Source: Crithidia fasciculata (taxonomy: Eukaryota; Euglenozoa; Kinetoplastea; Trypanosomatida; Trypanosomatidae). Taken from it: 64,000 nt of DNA. The position numbers and the translations under genes are program-made. The DNA lies in contig CM003434.1 of the NCBI GenBank assembly GCA_000331325.2, forward strand, positions 125,579 to 189,578. Direction: 5' to 3'. The notes beneath the pieces were generated by a model that did no database searches, was not told where the DNA came from, and was given only the letters and a program-made list of their open reading frames with translations. How positions within the stretch are numbered: position 1 is the first letter of the stretch; each line of letters begins with the position of its first letter. Below, one piece after another: positions 63,258 to 64,000 of the stretch.

Positions 63258-64000
63258 CTACGCACCAGTTGTGCGTGTCACGGAGCCGCCCCGCCGCCGC
63301 CACCCCTCCTCAAACTTATCGGCCTCACTCACCCCGCCAGCCACCGCGGCCCTCTGCGCTACTGCTGCCGCCGCATCATCGCTGTCGGCGCCAAAGGCCA
63401 CCTGGTAGTCCGTGTAGAGGTCCTTGAAGAACTGCGTCACACCCGTGCAGCGGGGCAGAACCGTAATGAGCAGACACACCACACAAATGCCGCCGAGGAG
63501 GTACTGCAGCATGTGGGCAAACTCGATTCGCTCTTGCAGGTGGCCCAGCACATGCAGCCCGTCGTCGTAGTCGGGAAACGGAGTGGCGGGCACCGCCTTC
63601 TCCAGGAAGCTGCAGAGGGGCTCCCAGCCGTCGCCGTAGCGGTAGACGAGGAGCTGGCTGGCTGGGATGGACATCTTGACGCTCTCCTCGTAGAGCTGCA
63701 GCGCGATGGCGCGTGGGTGCTGCAGCTCCCCACTCATCTTCTCTCCCACCTCTTCTTCACCGTCAGCCTCATCGTCAGCTGCTTGCTTCGTCCTCTGTGT
63801 CTTTTCCTTCGCTGCCGGGGTAGACGCAGATGACTTTTTGCCCTGCATCGCGGCCGCCTCCGCCGCGAAGGCACGACGCAAATCGGCAGAGGACGTCGTC
63901 GACCTGTGAGAAGGACCCGACGCAGTGGCTGCTGGTGACGACGAGGCTGCTCCCGACTGCTTAGCAGACGATGAAGATGACACAGCTGCAGCAGCAGCAG
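63258..64000 (-). CDS. single-pass membrane protein, 5' end beyond the window
   Basis: The frame is open to the right edge, and no ATG is present before the window ends: the upstream codons encode an Ala run followed by Val-Ser repeats. About 247 residues are visible. The first 90 are Ser/Ala/Lys-rich and probably disordered. A folded segment follows (PRAIALQLYEESVKMSIPAS, YGDGWEPLCSFLEKAVP). A hydrophobic stretch (YLLGGICVVCLLITVLP) about 60 residues from the C-terminus looks like one transmembrane segment, with a short tail ending GGSVTRTTGA. I do not recognise the family. Confidence 0.7.
   Translation of the reverse strand, partial: AAAAAVSSSSSAKQSGAASSSPAATASGPSHRSTTSSADLRRAFAAEAAAMQGKKSSASTPAAKEKTQRTKQAADDEADGEEEVGEKMSGELQHPRAIALQLYEESVKMSIPASQLLVYRYGDGWEPLCSFLEKAVPATPFPDYDDGLHVLGHLQERIEFAHMLQYLLGGICVVCLLITVLPRCTGVTQFFKDLYTDYQVAFGADSDDAAAAVAQRAAVAGGVSEADKFEEGWRRRGGSVTRTTGA

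Noticed and set aside
63981-63983. GTG as the start of the right-edge membrane protein
   Set aside because: Trypanosomatid nuclear genes start with ATG, and the frame remains open to the window end. The true start lies outside.
1-64000. tRNA, rRNA, spliced-leader RNA genes, telomeric repeats and CRISPR arrays
   Set aside because: I looked for B-box-like motifs, the conserved spliced-leader start, TTAGGG arrays and regularly spaced repeats, and found none I could support by eye.

Overview
The window looks like a nuclear segment from a trypanosomatid (Kinetoplastida). The genes are intronless, large and widely spaced. From about 20.7 kb to the right edge, every credible host gene lies on the minus strand. 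The spacers are strongly purine-rich on the plus strand, which gives pyrimidine tracts upstream of minus-strand starts, as expected for polycistronic transcription processed by trans-splicing. Three AAAP amino acid transporter genes sit next to a cluster of calpain-like proteins carrying the kinetoplastid domain I_K. From memory this matches an arrangement in Trypanosoma brucei (around CAP5.5) and Leishmania. GC content is intermediate, below what I would expect for Leishmania. I do not name the species.

Left part (1-20.7 kb): this is an accessory zone. It holds a C2H2 zinc-finger ORF with a damaged inverted copy beside it. Two copies of a leucine-rich-repeat gene follow; both are interrupted as assembled, and one carries a misplaced piece that matches the other. 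Next come two head-to-head fossil retroelements: a minus-strand tyrosine-recombinase (DIRS/VIPER-like) element, and a plus-strand Gag-like element flanked by short direct repeats. About 3.5 kb with no convincing gene separates these from the core genes.

Right part (20.7-64 kb, all minus strand), in transcription order from the right edge: a membrane protein cut by the window end; a conserved protein of unknown function; a small P-loop ATPase; a calpain-like protein with an intact Cys/His/Asn triad; a dually acylatable CAP5.5-like protein; two calpain-like genes broken by an assembly gap; a fifth calpain-like protein; a 1414-residue protein of unknown function; a 652-residue helical protein; a CRAL-TRIO lipid-binding-domain protein; and three AAAP transporters.

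The strongest leads are four. First, the compact bidirectional start region shared by the head-to-head retroelements. Second, the graded loss of the catalytic triad across the calpain cluster. Third, the patchy divergence of the two leucine-rich-repeat copies. Fourth, the misplaced repeat fragment in one of those copies. Two assembly gaps (10413-10437 and 49273-49282) and clustered small indels mean parts of this contig are of low quality. Everything here was read by eye, with no database searches or alignments run.
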